A stretch of 64,000 nt of DNA from Hyphomicrobiales bacterium (GCA_021775415.1 JAJFHV010000013.1:372001-436000); one strand, 5' to 3'; counted from the first letter of the stretch, positions 8,430 to 18,060 are shown. The notes: generated from the letters alone by a model not told the origin. Translations and numbers: made by a program.

Positions 8430-9959
8430 ATGCGTAAGTTTAGTATCATCCTTCTTTGGACAGTGATCTTCTCGGCGACCCAGTTTGCCGGGCCACTCAT
8501 GGTGGAACAAACTGGCGTGGCGCACGCAGCAAAAAACTACCTGAAAATTTCCAAGTCAGCCATTGGCGGCTCGAAAACAGTAAAGGTAGGGCTTAACAAA
8601 TCAATTGTGATCGATTTGCCCGATGACGCTCACGACATTCTTGTTGCCAACCCGGAAGTTGCTGATGCGATCACTCGAACTTCCAGGCGAATTTACATTT
8701 TTGCCAAGGAAGTGGGCAGCACCAACATATTCATCTTTGATGCTTCCGGCAGACAGTTGCTCAGCATTGAACTTGAAATTGAACGCGACATTGCCGGGTT
8801 GGAACGCTACCTCGAAAAATATGTACCTGGTTCAGATGTTGTTGTTGAGATGTTGAATGACAACGTTATTTTAACCGGGACTGTTCCAACACCACAGGCC
8901 TCTGCGCGCGCCGTTGAGCTTGCTCGCATTTTTGTAACCGGTGGTGAGGCAACGACCAATCAGTTTCAGCAGGACACTGGCAACAATAGCGGCGGCACCA
9001 CCATCGTGTTTGGCACCGAAGGCCGCCAGGAAAGTCAGATTGTCAACCTGCTCAGTATTGATGGCGAGGATCAGGTCCATCTCAAGGTAACAATCGCCGA
9101 AATTCAGCGCACAATCGTAAAGCAGTTGGGGATAGATCTGACCACATCCGGGCTTTCCGTGGGAAGCGTAGACTTCAGCTCATTCGGCGACAGCCCGCAT
9201 CTACTGGCAAATCCCGGATCTTTCAGCAGCATAACACCTTCCTATACTGGCAGCGGTGGTGAATCGATCAGCTCCGTCATAAGGGCACTCGATCAGGCAG
9301 GCGTCATGCGGACTCTGGCTGAGCCTTCGTTGACTGCAATCTCTGGCGAAACGGCATCGTTTTCTGTGGGTGGCGAATACAATATTTCTGACGGTAAAAC
9401 TGAAGATGGAGGCACCATCGAATATCAGTCCCGGACGGTTGAATATGGTGTTTCGCTTTCCTTCACACCGGTGGTTTTATCACCGGGGCGCATCAGCCTG
9501 CGAATCCGCACAGAGGTTTCAGAGCCAACTTCCGAGGGAAGCTTTGTTATTCCGCGCGGTGCTGTTGGAGCTTCTCCCGCGCCGGGTGTTCGACGCAGAC
9601 AAGCGGAAACAACCGTTGAGTTACCTTCTGGGGGATCAATGGTTCTTGCCGGATTGCTCAAGGATGATGTTCGTCAGACTTCTTCGGGTTTTCCTGGGTT
9701 GCGCAGAATACCGATTTTGGGAACACTTTTTAGAAGCCGCGAGTTTCACCGTTTCGAAACCGAGCTTGTCGTGATCGCAACACCCTACCTTGTCCGTCCA
9801 ATTGCTAGACAAAAAATTGCCCGCCCGGACGATAATTTCATGCCTTCGGCCGATGGTGCAGCGAACTTCCTTGGACGCTTGAACCGGGTTTACGGGAAAG
9901 TCGAAGGGGAGCTGCCAACCGGCCGCTACCACGGAAAAATTGGATTCATCTTTAAGTGA
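8430..9959 (+). CDS. cpaC: Tad/Flp pilus outer-membrane secretin CpaC/RcpA
   Basis: 509 aa from the ATG at 8430 (AGGA about 9 nt upstream); residues upstream of it overlap the non-coding spacer. A signal peptide is followed by the pilus N-domain (NKSIVIDLPDDAHDILVANP), a BON-like segment (VVVEMLNDNVILTGTV) and the secretin domain with VHLKVTIAEIQRTIVKQLG, the VMRTLAEPSLTAISGETASF stretch and the C-terminal FPGLRRIPILGTLFRS and ELVVIATPYLV motifs. Secretins form the multimeric outer-membrane channel through which the pilus passes. The stop overlaps an in-frame ATG of the cpaD region, but cpaD probably starts 27 nt later. Confidence 0.94.
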   Translation: MRKFSIILLWTVIFSATQFAGPLMVEQTGVAHAAKNYLKISKSAIGGSKTVKVGLNKSIVIDLPDDAHDILVANPEVADAITRTSRRIYIFAKEVGSTNIFIFDASGRQLLSIELEIERDIAGLERYLEKYVPGSDVVVEMLNDNVILTGTVPTPQASARAVELARIFVTGGEATTNQFQQDTGNNSGGTTIVFGTEGRQESQIVNLLSIDGEDQVHLKVTIAEIQRTIVKQLGIDLTTSGLSVGSVDFSSFGDSPHLLANPGSFSSITPSYTGSGGESISSVIRALDQAGVMRTLAEPSLTAISGETASFSVGGEYNISDGKTEDGGTIEYQSRTVEYGVSLSFTPVVLSPGRISLRIRTEVSEPTSEGSFVIPRGAVGASPAPGVRRRQAETTVELPSGGSMVLAGLLKDDVRQTSSGFPGLRRIPILGTLFRSREFHRFETELVVIATPYLVRPIARQKIARPDDNFMPSADGAANFLGRLNRVYGKVEGELPTGRYHGKIGFIFK

Positions 9960-9985
9960 TGCCGCTGTTTAACGGAGTAAATGTC

Positions 9986-10705
9986 ATGTTCGGAGTTACA
10001 AATAGTACTGCAGCAAACCGCAGCAAGGTCAAATTGCTGACATCACGGGGTTTGAAACTGTCTTTGATCGCGGCCAGCATCTTTGTTGGTGGCTGCGCAT
10101 CCTATGAGCGCGACCATGTGATTGTCGGGTCTATACCTTCGGATTATCGAACAAACCATCCGATCGTCGTCTCAGAATCAGAGGTTTTTGAGGACGTCGT
10201 TGTTGCTCATACAATGCGCGGAATATCCCATCGCCAGGAAAATGTTGTGCGGGATTTCTCCAGCAGGTTCAGGCGTTCGGGTGCCCGTTCAGTAAACCTT
10301 CTTCTGCCTTCCTCATCGCCAAACGAAGCGGCCGCAAGAAGGGTCGCGAATGACATTGCCAAATACATGGTTGAAGAAGGCATTGATCGCAGCAGAATAA
10401 GACGCTCTTCCTATGACGCGAGCGGGCATGGTGATGCGGCTACGATCCGCATGTCTTTCAACTCCATGACGGCGGAAGTCGCCAGTGAGTGTGGCAAATG
10501 GGAAGAAGACCTAATCGATACGAGCGAGAATGTGAATTACGGCAATTTTGGGTGCGCAACCCAAAACAACCTCGCCAAGATGATTGCCAATCCTGAAGAT
10601 TTGCTCGGACCTCGCGGGGAGTCAGGAATCGACGCATCTCGGCGTGACAACGTGATCAATGATTGGCGCGAGAACGGCTCATCAAACCTGCCGAGCCTAC
10701 TCTGA
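9986..10705 (+). CDS. cpaD: Pilus assembly lipoprotein CpaD
   Basis: 239 aa from the ATG at 9986, chosen because GGAG precedes it by 8 nt; an ATG overlapping the cpaC stop at 9959 is a possible alternative. The hydrophobic n-region ends in FVGGCAS, a plausible lipobox, so the protein should be lipidated. The rest matches CpaD (ERDHVIVGSIPSDYRTNHPI, the region around RFRRSGARSVNLLLPSSSPN, and FGCATQNNLAKMIANPEDLL), a partner needed for outer-membrane assembly of the Tad secretin. It lies between cpaC and cpaE in the usual order. Confidence 0.92.
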   Translation: MFGVTNSTAANRSKVKLLTSRGLKLSLIAASIFVGGCASYERDHVIVGSIPSDYRTNHPIVVSESEVFEDVVVAHTMRGISHRQENVVRDFSSRFRRSGARSVNLLLPSSSPNEAAARRVANDIAKYMVEEGIDRSRIRRSSYDASGHGDAATIRMSFNSMTAEVASECGKWEEDLIDTSENVNYGNFGCATQNNLAKMIANPEDLLGPRGESGIDASRRDNVINDWRENGSSNLPSLL

Positions 10706-10746
10706 TTATCACGTTCACAGGGAACTAAATTATACGGGAACAAGTA

Positions 10747-12078
10747 ATGTCAGTAACAGCGCCACAACCAGAATCACAAAGCACATCCGATCTGCCTGAG
10801 GTCAACAATGGCCCTGAGGCCAATAGTGGCCCAGAGGTCAACAAAGGCAATATCGAGGAAATTCGACCCATTCCACGGATCACCATTCAGGCGTTCTGTG
10901 AGAATGAGACGGTTCGTCAAACACTGGAACTATCCGCAGGTGACCGCCGCATGGCGCGTGCGCATGTGGCGGTGCAAATGGGCGGCATTCCAGGTGCTGT
11001 AGAATATTACGGTGCCGCACCCACGCCAAACCTGATCATAGTGGAGTCAAGCCTCAAAGGAGAATCACTGATTTCAGAGCTTGGCCGTCTTGCTTCAGTT
11101 TGCGATGGCGACACCAAAGTTATAGTGATCGGGCACTTAAATGATATTTTGATGTACCGGGAACTGATCGGGCACGGTGTATCTGAGTATCTTGTTTCGC
11201 CGGTTTCAATGGCCGATATCATGACCGCAATTTCCAGCATTTTTTCTGAAAGTGAAAATGGTGTTCTCGGTCGAATGATTGCTTTTATGGGTGCCAAGGG
11301 TGGATGCGGCTCATCAACTATTTGTCACAATGTGGCATGGGCGATTTCCTCCACATTCCAAAATGAAGTTGTGCTGGCTGATCTTGATTTACCGTTTGGT
11401 ACCGCCAACATCAATCTAGACCAGGATCCAACCCTGGGAATAGCGGATGCTGTTTTTTCCCCGGACAGAGTTGATGATATTCTGCTGGATCGACTGCTGG
11501 CAAAATGTGCGGAGCACTTGAGTCTGCTTGCGGCACCCTCGTCCCTGGAACGGACTTATGATTTTGATGCGAATGCGTTCACTCAAGTCCTTGAGGCTGC
11601 CCAGCGTGGAGCGCCGTGTGTGATCGTGGATGTGCCTCATCAATGGAATGCCTGGACCCGCCAGGTACTTGCGGCAGCTGATGACATTGTGATTACGGCG
11701 ATGCCGGAACTTGCCAATCTACGCAACGCAAAGAATTTGATTGATACAATTGGCGATATTCGGCCAAACGATTCCAAACCAAAACTGATTATGAACCAGG
11801 TTGGGATGCCAAAGAGGCCGGAAATTGGTGTGAATGAGTTCGCCAGCGCACTTGAGGTTGAACCATTAGCAGTCATTCCGTTTGAACCTGCGCTTTTCGG
11901 AACGGCTGCCAACAATGGGCAGATGATTTCAGAAGCGGACGCGACGGCCCCGGTTTCGGATCAAATTATTTCAATTGCCCAGTCACTTACGGGCCGTGCA
12001 GAGCCCAAAGTCGAAAAGAAATCTGCGCTTGATTTCTTGAGGAAGTTGAAACGCAAAAAGTCCGACAAATCTGGTTGA
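10747..12078 (+). CDS. cpaE: Pilus assembly ATPase-like localisation protein CpaE/TadZ
   Basis: 443 aa, with GGGAA upstream of the ATG. Three parts: a disordered N-terminus with PEVNNG/PEANSG/PEVNKG repeats (residues about 17-34), a receiver-like domain (about 45-170), and a MinD/ParA-type P-loop domain with the deviant Walker A GAKGGCGSST near residue 181, LADLDLPFG and CVIVDVPH. The Walker A has Ser-Ser-Thr in place of the usual Lys-Thr-Thr, as in many TadZ proteins. CpaE/TadZ localises the secretion machine in the cell, often polar. It lies directly upstream of cpaF in the assembly operon. Confidence 0.93.
   Translation: MSVTAPQPESQSTSDLPEVNNGPEANSGPEVNKGNIEEIRPIPRITIQAFCENETVRQTLELSAGDRRMARAHVAVQMGGIPGAVEYYGAAPTPNLIIVESSLKGESLISELGRLASVCDGDTKVIVIGHLNDILMYRELIGHGVSEYLVSPVSMADIMTAISSIFSESENGVLGRMIAFMGAKGGCGSSTICHNVAWAISSTFQNEVVLADLDLPFGTANINLDQDPTLGIADAVFSPDRVDDILLDRLLAKCAEHLSLLAAPSSLERTYDFDANAFTQVLEAAQRGAPCVIVDVPHQWNAWTRQVLAAADDIVITAMPELANLRNAKNLIDTIGDIRPNDSKPKLIMNQVGMPKRPEIGVNEFASALEVEPLAVIPFEPALFGTAANNGQMISEADATAPVSDQIISIAQSLTGRAEPKVEKKSALDFLRKLKRKKSDKSG
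10795..10848 (+). repeat. Three 18-bp tandem repeats inside cpaE
   Basis: Units 10795-10812, 10813-10830 and 10831-10848 (CCTGAGGTCAACAATGGC and two near copies) encode PEVNNG, PEANSG and PEVNKG. They are in frame, so copy-number change would alter only the length of the disordered N-terminus. Confidence 0.85.
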
Positions 12079-12096
12079 GAGTAACAGGAATATAAA

Positions 12097-13590
12097 ATGT
12101 TTGGAAAACGCGGTGGGAATATTGGAAGCATTGATGATGCTCCACCAATTCAGATTGAGCCAGTTTCCGTTGATACGGCAACTGAGTTAGAATCGAGCAA
12201 TCAGGAGGCGCCGGCACCGACCGCTGCGCCAGCTGCTGCGCCAACGGCTCCGATTGCACCGCCGCCAATTCCCCAAAGCGCAAGTGCTGATTCGCCAGAA
12301 AAGTCAGAAGATTATTACGATACAAAAACCAGCGTTTTTTCTGCGCTGATTGACACGATCGATCTTGGCCAGCTTGCACAAATGGATCCCGAGGCGGCGC
12401 GCGAGGAAATACGCGACATCGTCAACGACATCATTTCGATCAAAAACCTTGCGATGTCGATTGCCCAGCAGGAAGAACTGCTTGAAGATATCTGTAACGA
12501 TGTTTTGGGCTATGGGCCGCTTGAGCCTCTACTTGCCCGTGATGATATCGCCGATATCATGATCAATGGTGCCAAGTCTTCATTCATCGAAGTTGACGGC
12601 AAGGTTGAAAACGCATCGGTCCGATTTCGTGACAACACGCAATTGATGAATATCTGCCAGCGAATAGTCAGTCAGGTTGGCCGGCGTGTAGACGAGTCTA
12701 GCCCGATTTGTGATGCGCGGCTTCCAGACGGTTCTCGTGTTAACGTAATTTCGCCACCACTGGCAATTGATGGCCCGGCACTCACTATCAGGAAGTTCAA
12801 GAAGGACAAGCTGACACTTGACCAACTTGTAAACTTCGGTGCCATCACGCCTGAAGGCGCAACGATCCTTCAAATAATCGGACGTGTGCGTTGTAATATC
12901 GTGATTTCGGGCGGTACCGGTTCTGGTAAAACCACTCTTCTCAATTGCCTTACCGGTTACATCGATCAAGATGAGCGCATCATCACGTGTGAGGATTCTG
13001 CGGAACTTCAACTCCAGCAGCCCCATGTTGTGCGTCTTGAAACCCGGCCACCCAATATCGAGGGGGAAGGCCAGATCACGATGACTGACCTGGTCAAGAA
13101 CTGTTTGCGCATGCGCCCGGAACGCATCATCGTCGGTGAGGTACGTGGCCCTGAGGTGTTCGACCTGTTGCAGGCAATGAACACCGGTCATGACGGTTCC
13201 ATGGGAACCATTCACTCCAATTCACCGCGTGAGTGTCTCAACCGTATCGAGTCCATGATTGCGATGGGTGGATACAATCTGCCAGCCAAAACAGTTCGCG
13301 AGATTGTTGTGGGTTCGATTGACGTAATTATTCAGGCAGCCCGTCTGCGCGACGGCTCCAGGCGTATCACCCACATTACGGAGGTTTTGGGCCTGGAAGG
13401 CGATGTCATCACTACTCAGGATCTCTTCGTTTACAAACTTCAGGGCGAGGATGCGAACGGCAATTTGGTGGGCAAGCATGTCTCGACTGGCATTGGCCGA
13501 CCCAATTTTTGGGACCGTGCCCGCTACTTCAACGAAGAAGAGAGATTAGCCGCTGCATTGGATGCATCCATAGATGAAACCGTCGAGTAA
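12097..13590 (+). CDS. cpaF: Pilus assembly/retraction ATPase CpaF/TadA
   Basis: 497 aa with AGGA 7 nt before the start. An Ala/Pro-rich N-terminal linker (residues about 35-65) precedes the type II/IV secretion ATPase core: an N-terminal domain with YGPLEPLLARDDIADIMING, the Walker A ISGGTGSGKTT near residue 272, the Asp box (EDSAELQL), the His box with HDGSMGTIHSNSP and the conserved RMRPERIIVGEVRGPE. TadA ATPases hexamerise at the inner membrane and power both extension and retraction of Flp pili. It is followed closely by the platform genes tadB and tadC. Confidence 0.96.
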   Translation: MFGKRGGNIGSIDDAPPIQIEPVSVDTATELESSNQEAPAPTAAPAAAPTAPIAPPPIPQSASADSPEKSEDYYDTKTSVFSALIDTIDLGQLAQMDPEAAREEIRDIVNDIISIKNLAMSIAQQEELLEDICNDVLGYGPLEPLLARDDIADIMINGAKSSFIEVDGKVENASVRFRDNTQLMNICQRIVSQVGRRVDESSPICDARLPDGSRVNVISPPLAIDGPALTIRKFKKDKLTLDQLVNFGAITPEGATILQIIGRVRCNIVISGGTGSGKTTLLNCLTGYIDQDERIITCEDSAELQLQQPHVVRLETRPPNIEGEGQITMTDLVKNCLRMRPERIIVGEVRGPEVFDLLQAMNTGHDGSMGTIHSNSPRECLNRIESMIAMGGYNLPAKTVREIVVGSIDVIIQAARLRDGSRRITHITEVLGLEGDVITTQDLFVYKLQGEDANGNLVGKHVSTGIGRPNFWDRARYFNEEERLAAALDASIDETVE

Positions 13591-13605
13591 ATGGAGTAAC
13601 TGAGT

Positions 13606-14613
13606 ATGTTTGGTTTTGATCTAACCACATTATCCTTTGTTGGTCTGGTGTCGCTGGCGGCATGCGCTGTGGTCTACACTTTTTTGTTTGACCGTGTTTC
13701 CAATGAAAAAAATCAGGAAAAAAGGGTTGGCCGCATCAAGAGCCGCCATACTACCAATGAAGGACGTGCAAAGGCACACGCGAGGGTCGCTGACGCCACC
13801 AAACGGAGGCAGTCTGTCCAGTCGTCCCTGAAGGAACTGGAGGAGCGGAACAAAAAGAAAAATTCCAACAAGGCGGGCATCAAAGAGAAAATACGTCAGG
13901 CCGGGCTTACTATTTCCATGCGCCAGTTCGTTATCATGAGTGTAATTGTGGGCATAGTGCTCATGGGGTTAACTTATGTTGTCACCGGCAAATTACTGGT
14001 GGCAGTTGCAGCAGCAGTGGTTGGTGGATTGGGGTTGCCCAGATGGGTGGTAAATTTCCTGAAGAAGCGCCGCATGGGTAAATTCACCGAAGAATTCCCC
14101 AATGCAGTGGACGTAATTGTTCGAGGGGTGAAAGCCGGATTGCCACTTAACGATTGCCTTGGAATTGTTGCAGCCGAAGCCAAGGAGCCGGTTTGTTCAG
14201 AATTCAAGAAAATTCTTGAGACTCAGAACATGGGGGTTCCGATGACCGAGGCCATTCAAAAACTGTTTAAAAATGTGCCTTTGACCGAGGCAAATTTTTT
14301 CGGAATTGTGATTGCAATCCAGCAGGGCGCTGGTGGTAATTTATCTGAAGCCCTCGGTAATCTCTCCAAGGTATTGCGAGACCGCAAGAAGATTAAGAAC
14401 AAAATCAAGGCAATGTCAGCCGAGGCTAAAGCCTCCGCAATGATTATCGGTGCATTGCCGCTTATTGTGGCGTTGCTGGTTTACCTCACAACACCCAGCT
14501 ACATCATGACTCTGTTTACGCATCCAACCGGCCATATAATTCTTATGTGTTCTGCCGTGTGGATGGGCATTGGCTGCATGGTTATGCGGGCCATGATCAA
14601 CTTCGATTTCTAG
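13606..14613 (+). CDS. tadB: Tad platform protein TadB
   Basis: 335 aa with GGAG 9 nt upstream of the ATG. An N-terminal membrane segment and a basic cytoplasmic region rich in Lys/Arg precede the T2SSF-like domain (EEFPNAVDVIVRGVKAGLPL, then PMTEAIQKLFKNVPLTEANF and IAIQQGAGGNLSEALGNLS) and C-terminal membrane helices. TadB and TadC form the inner-membrane platform that couples the CpaF ATPase to pilin extrusion. The gene starts 15 nt after the cpaF stop in the same operon. Confidence 0.94.
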   Translation: MFGFDLTTLSFVGLVSLAACAVVYTFLFDRVSNEKNQEKRVGRIKSRHTTNEGRAKAHARVADATKRRQSVQSSLKELEERNKKKNSNKAGIKEKIRQAGLTISMRQFVIMSVIVGIVLMGLTYVVTGKLLVAVAAAVVGGLGLPRWVVNFLKKRRMGKFTEEFPNAVDVIVRGVKAGLPLNDCLGIVAAEAKEPVCSEFKKILETQNMGVPMTEAIQKLFKNVPLTEANFFGIVIAIQQGAGGNLSEALGNLSKVLRDRKKIKNKIKAMSAEAKASAMIIGALPLIVALLVYLTTPSYIMTLFTHPTGHIILMCSAVWMGIGCMVMRAMINFDF

Positions 14614-14630
14614 AACAGGCAAGAGCAATT

Positions 14631-15608
14631 ATGTCACAATTGGCATCACTAATTTTAAATCCAGAGACCATGCTGTCACTTTTGGCAGCGGTTGCTGTGT
14701 TTGCAACCATTGTGACGCTCGCCATGCCTGTGCTGCAAAAGGATGAACTCGGTTCGCGGATGAAAAGTGTCGCGATTGAACGGGAGAAACTCCGCATACA
14801 AGAGCGTGCGCGTCTTGCTGAGCAAAAGAAAAAAGGCAGTCTGAAAAATGAATCCGGTGGGTTCATGCACTCGATGGTGGAAAAGCTCAATCTTCGAAAA
14901 GCTTTGGCGGACGAAAAAACATTCATAAAATTGACGATGGCTGGTTACCGCAAGCAATCTCACATCTATGTGTTCTTGTTTTTTCGCGTTGTGCTCCCAA
15001 TCCTGTTGGCACTGGTAGCAACGATCTATGTGTTCGGTATTTCCGACATGGAACGTCCATTCATGGTCCGGGTATTGATTGTTATGGTGACCGCTTATGC
15101 AGGATTTTACGCACCAAATTTGTTCATCAACAACAAGGTTGCCAAACGCCAGAAATCCATTCGCCGGGCTTGGCCAGACGCGCTGGATCTTATGCTGATA
15201 TGCGTAGAATCGGGCATGTCGCTCGAGGCTGCATTGAAAAAGGTGTCACTTGAGATTGGTCTTCAATCTCCTGAACTTGCAGAAGAGTTCACGCTGACCA
15301 CAGCCGAATTGTCCTATCTACAGGAGCGTCGTCAGGCACATGAAAATTTGGCGACGCGTACCGGTCTCGAAGCTGTAAAGTCAGTTAGCATGGCGCTTAT
15401 TCAGGCCGAGAGATACGGTACTCCGCTTGGAACTGCCTTGAGGGCACTGTCTCAGGAAAGCCGCGACCAGCGGATGTCTGAGGCGGAGAAAAAGGCCGCT
15501 GCATTGCCACCGAAACTCACCGTGCCAATGATTGTTTTCTTCCTCCCCATCTTGTTTGCGGTAATTTTGGGACCTGCGATCATCACGGTGACCGAAACGC
15601 TCAAATAG
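14631..15608 (+). CDS. tadC: Tad platform protein TadC
   Basis: 325 aa from the ATG at 14631 (MSQLASLILNPE), 17 nt after the tadB stop; the longer upstream frame overlaps tadB. A T2SSF domain (AWPDALDLMLICVESGMSLE, LSQESRDQRMSEAEKKAA) lies between membrane segments, ending in a C-terminal helix MIVFFLPILFAVILG. It pairs with TadB as the inner-membrane platform of the Flp pilus machine and is the last plus-strand gene of the cluster. Confidence 0.93.
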   Translation: MSQLASLILNPETMLSLLAAVAVFATIVTLAMPVLQKDELGSRMKSVAIEREKLRIQERARLAEQKKKGSLKNESGGFMHSMVEKLNLRKALADEKTFIKLTMAGYRKQSHIYVFLFFRVVLPILLALVATIYVFGISDMERPFMVRVLIVMVTAYAGFYAPNLFINNKVAKRQKSIRRAWPDALDLMLICVESGMSLEAALKKVSLEIGLQSPELAEEFTLTTAELSYLQERRQAHENLATRTGLEAVKSVSMALIQAERYGTPLGTALRALSQESRDQRMSEAEKKAAALPPKLTVPMIVFFLPILFAVILGPAIITVTETLK

Positions 15609-15615
15609 AGCCGTT

Positions 15616-15642
15616 CAGTTAGCATTTGGATATGCTTAACTG
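15616..15642 (+). terminator. Possible weak terminator after tadC
   Basis: CAGTTAGCAT and ATGCTTAACTG can pair as a 10-bp stem with one bulged A around TTGGAT, just after the tadC stop. It is followed by a T-containing but not T-rich stretch, so it may be a weak terminator or an RNA-end stabilising hairpin. Confidence 0.35.
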
Positions 15643-15685
15643 CTCAATCTAATCTTTAATTGAAATTGAAAGCGGTTGGCGAAGC

Positions 15686-16480
15686 TTATTGCTCGCCGTT
15701 ATCCGTATTTTTTATCAGGTTCCAGGCGTTCTGCTGGGAAAGCATTTGACGGAGATAAGCAATGTTTGCCTCCGCCTCTTGCTGAGGCAACTCACCTCTA
15801 GCAATGGTTTCCGCCTCGTCGAACCTGCCTTGAAGACCAACGACCAGCGCCAGGTTTTGACGCACACGGCTGTCTGAGGCTGGTTGCTTGATTGCTCTCT
15901 GCAAATAGGTTTCAGAGGCCCTCAAATCACCAGTCAACAGGTAGGACATTCCAAGATTTGAAAGAACCGAAGGCTCGTTCGGGACAATGTCCAGTGCCTT
16001 GTGGTACAGGGCTCTTGCTTCGCTTGAACGATCCAGCTGGTCAAGAATTGCTCCATGTGCGGAAAACAGCTTCCAGTCCGGGCGATCAGGTCGTTGTGCC
16101 CGTTCAATAACACCCAGTGCTTTTTTCAAATTGCCAGTAGCCGCGAGCGATTTGCCATAGGCTGAAAGCACGTCATTATCCTGCGGATGATGAATTACCA
16201 TCTGCTGCATGACGGCAAGCGCCTGTTCATTTCTGCCGGTTGTCCTCAGCACATTTGCATACCCCAGCCCGACAGCCTTGTCCTTTGGCGAGCGATCATA
16301 TTTGTTGCCATAGGCACGGGTAACTTGCTCAAGTTCCTGAACCGTCATTTTCTCGAGCGGCTTGTGCTTTCCAATCGATCCGGTGCGGGTTGGATCGGTT
16401 GCGCAGGCTGAAAGAGCCAAACTGCATGCGAGGGAAATCGCAATCAAACTGGAAGTATGGAAGAGAGATTTTTTATGCAT
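15686..16480 (-). CDS. tadD: TPR lipoprotein TadD
   Basis: 264 aa from the ATG at 16478-16480; an in-frame TTG eight codons upstream is the alternative. A signal peptide ends in LALSACATD, a lipobox. The mature protein consists of tetratricopeptide repeats (for example YANVLRTTGRNEQALAVM, AYGKSLAATGNLKKALGVI, SNLGMSYLLTGDLRASETYL). TadD is a lipoprotein of the Tad system thought to help assemble the secretin complex. It lies convergent to tadC, so it is transcribed separately from the main operon. Confidence 0.88.
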   Translation of the reverse strand: MHKKSLFHTSSLIAISLACSLALSACATDPTRTGSIGKHKPLEKMTVQELEQVTRAYGNKYDRSPKDKAVGLGYANVLRTTGRNEQALAVMQQMVIHHPQDNDVLSAYGKSLAATGNLKKALGVIERAQRPDRPDWKLFSAHGAILDQLDRSSEARALYHKALDIVPNEPSVLSNLGMSYLLTGDLRASETYLQRAIKQPASDSRVRQNLALVVGLQGRFDEAETIARGELPQQEAEANIAYLRQMLSQQNAWNLIKNTDNGEQ

Positions 16481-16608
16481 TGCCCAAGCCGCTTTATTTT
16501 TCAATCCACAAAAGTCTCACTGCAGAGACTGATACATTCATCAATAATCTGTTAACCCTAATGCTTCGTTAATAACGCTGGCTGGCCCAGTTCACGGGAG
16601 AAATGAAA

Positions 16609-17982
16609 ATGATCGATTTGGCAATCGCGAACACCAGATCCAGGCCAACTCCGGTTTGGGTTCTTGGGCCGGGTGATACGGCCAGGTCTAAGGGGAAATT
16701 ACCCGCATCCTGTGTGGCCTGGGCAAAAGCCAACGGGTTTGACGGCCAGAAGGGCAAGATTCTCCCAGTGCCAGATGAAAAGGGAAATATTTCAGCCGTG
16801 CTTTTTGGAAGTGGCAAAGATGCCCTGCCATTCGATTTGGGTGGAATTACGGGCAATATACCTGCTGGCAACTACACTCTTGAAGGTAACTTCGGGGATC
16901 CACATCTGGCTGCCCTTGGTTGGTTGTTGGGGGCTTATCGGTTTGATCGTTACAAAAGCAAATCGCCAGTGATGGCCAAGCTTGTTTTGCCTGCCGGCGT
17001 CGAATCATCAACGCTTCGGCGTGAAGCGGAAGCGACCTTCCTGGCGCGTGATCTCATCAATATACCGGCAAACGATATGGGGCCTGATGAGTTGGAAGCG
17101 GCCATGCGTAATCTGGGTAAAATCCACAAAGCCTCAGTCAAGGTAACCAAGGGTGACAAGCTGCTCAACGCCAACTTCCCGATGATCCATGCGGTAGGTC
17201 GGGCAAGTAACAATGCACCGCGATTGATTGACCTTAAGTGGGGAATGAAAGACAAGCCGCTTGTTACCTTGGTTGGCAAGGGTGTGATTTTTGACAGTGG
17301 TGGGCTCAACATCAAGCCGGGAAATTCCATGGTGTTAATGAAAAAAGATATGGGGGGTGCAGCAAATGTGCTGGCCCTTGCCGGAATGATTATGGATGCC
17401 AAGCTCCCTGTACGGCTTCGGCTGCTAATCCCGGCTGTAGAGAATGCGATTTCTGCTAATGCCTTTCGACCAAGTGATGTGCTCCAGAGCAGAAAGGGGA
17501 TTACGGTTGAAATCGGTAACACGGACGCGGAAGGGCGGCTGGTGCTGGGCGATGCGCTGGCCCTGGCGGATGAGGAAAAGCCGGACTTGTTGATTGACGT
17601 GGCAACGCTTACCGGAGCTGCCCGGGTGGCTCTTGGGCCGGACCTGCCGCCCTACTACACGGATGACGACAAGCTTGCTGCAGAGATAAATAAGGCGTCG
17701 GCCGCAAAATTCGATCCCCTTTGGCGGATGCCGCTTTGGGCGCCTTATCAAAAAACCCTTTCGTCGAAAGTAGCCGATGTGAACAATATCTCATCTGGTG
17801 GATTTGCCGGTTCAATCACGGCGGCATTGTTTTTGTCGCGATTTGTCGAACAGGCAAAAAGTTGGGCGCATCTGGACATTTACGGCTGGGTTCCATCCTC
17901 CAAACCATGGGCACCTGTGGGTGGAGAAGCACAGGGTATACGGGCACTCTATGATGTGATTGAAAAGCGCTACTCCAAGTGA
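16609..17982 (+). CDS. Leucyl aminopeptidase family protein (M17, PepB-like)
   Basis: 457 aa. The second ATG (16609) is preferred because GGGAG lies 8 nt upstream, versus 2 nt for the ATG at 16603. The C-terminal catalytic domain carries the M17 hallmarks: GKGVIFDSGGLNIKPG with the metal-binding Lys/Asp near residue 225-230, MKKDMGGAA, and the signature NTDAEGRLVLGDAL near residue 303, followed by VATLTGAARVALG. Such cytosolic dinuclear-metal hexamers remove N-terminal residues from peptides. The sequence resembles the shorter PepB-like branch found beside NlpC/P60 genes in Hyphomicrobiales. A MarR-like regulator and an NlpC/P60 hydrolase follow on the same strand. Confidence 0.92.
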   Translation: MIDLAIANTRSRPTPVWVLGPGDTARSKGKLPASCVAWAKANGFDGQKGKILPVPDEKGNISAVLFGSGKDALPFDLGGITGNIPAGNYTLEGNFGDPHLAALGWLLGAYRFDRYKSKSPVMAKLVLPAGVESSTLRREAEATFLARDLINIPANDMGPDELEAAMRNLGKIHKASVKVTKGDKLLNANFPMIHAVGRASNNAPRLIDLKWGMKDKPLVTLVGKGVIFDSGGLNIKPGNSMVLMKKDMGGAANVLALAGMIMDAKLPVRLRLLIPAVENAISANAFRPSDVLQSRKGITVEIGNTDAEGRLVLGDALALADEEKPDLLIDVATLTGAARVALGPDLPPYYTDDDKLAAEINKASAAKFDPLWRMPLWAPYQKTLSSKVADVNNISSGGFAGSITAALFLSRFVEQAKSWAHLDIYGWVPSSKPWAPVGGEAQGIRALYDVIEKRYSK

Positions 17983-18060
17983 CCCTTGGACAGCCTGGAA
18001 TTGTTGATGTAGTCTCGCACGATACGGTAGCGAAACAAATTCGTGTGGTTCTTCGTAATT

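Noticed and set aside
12580-13215. 211-codon minus-strand open frame inside cpaF
   Set aside because: Antisense shadow of a strongly conserved ATPase; no recognisable domain or ribosome site.
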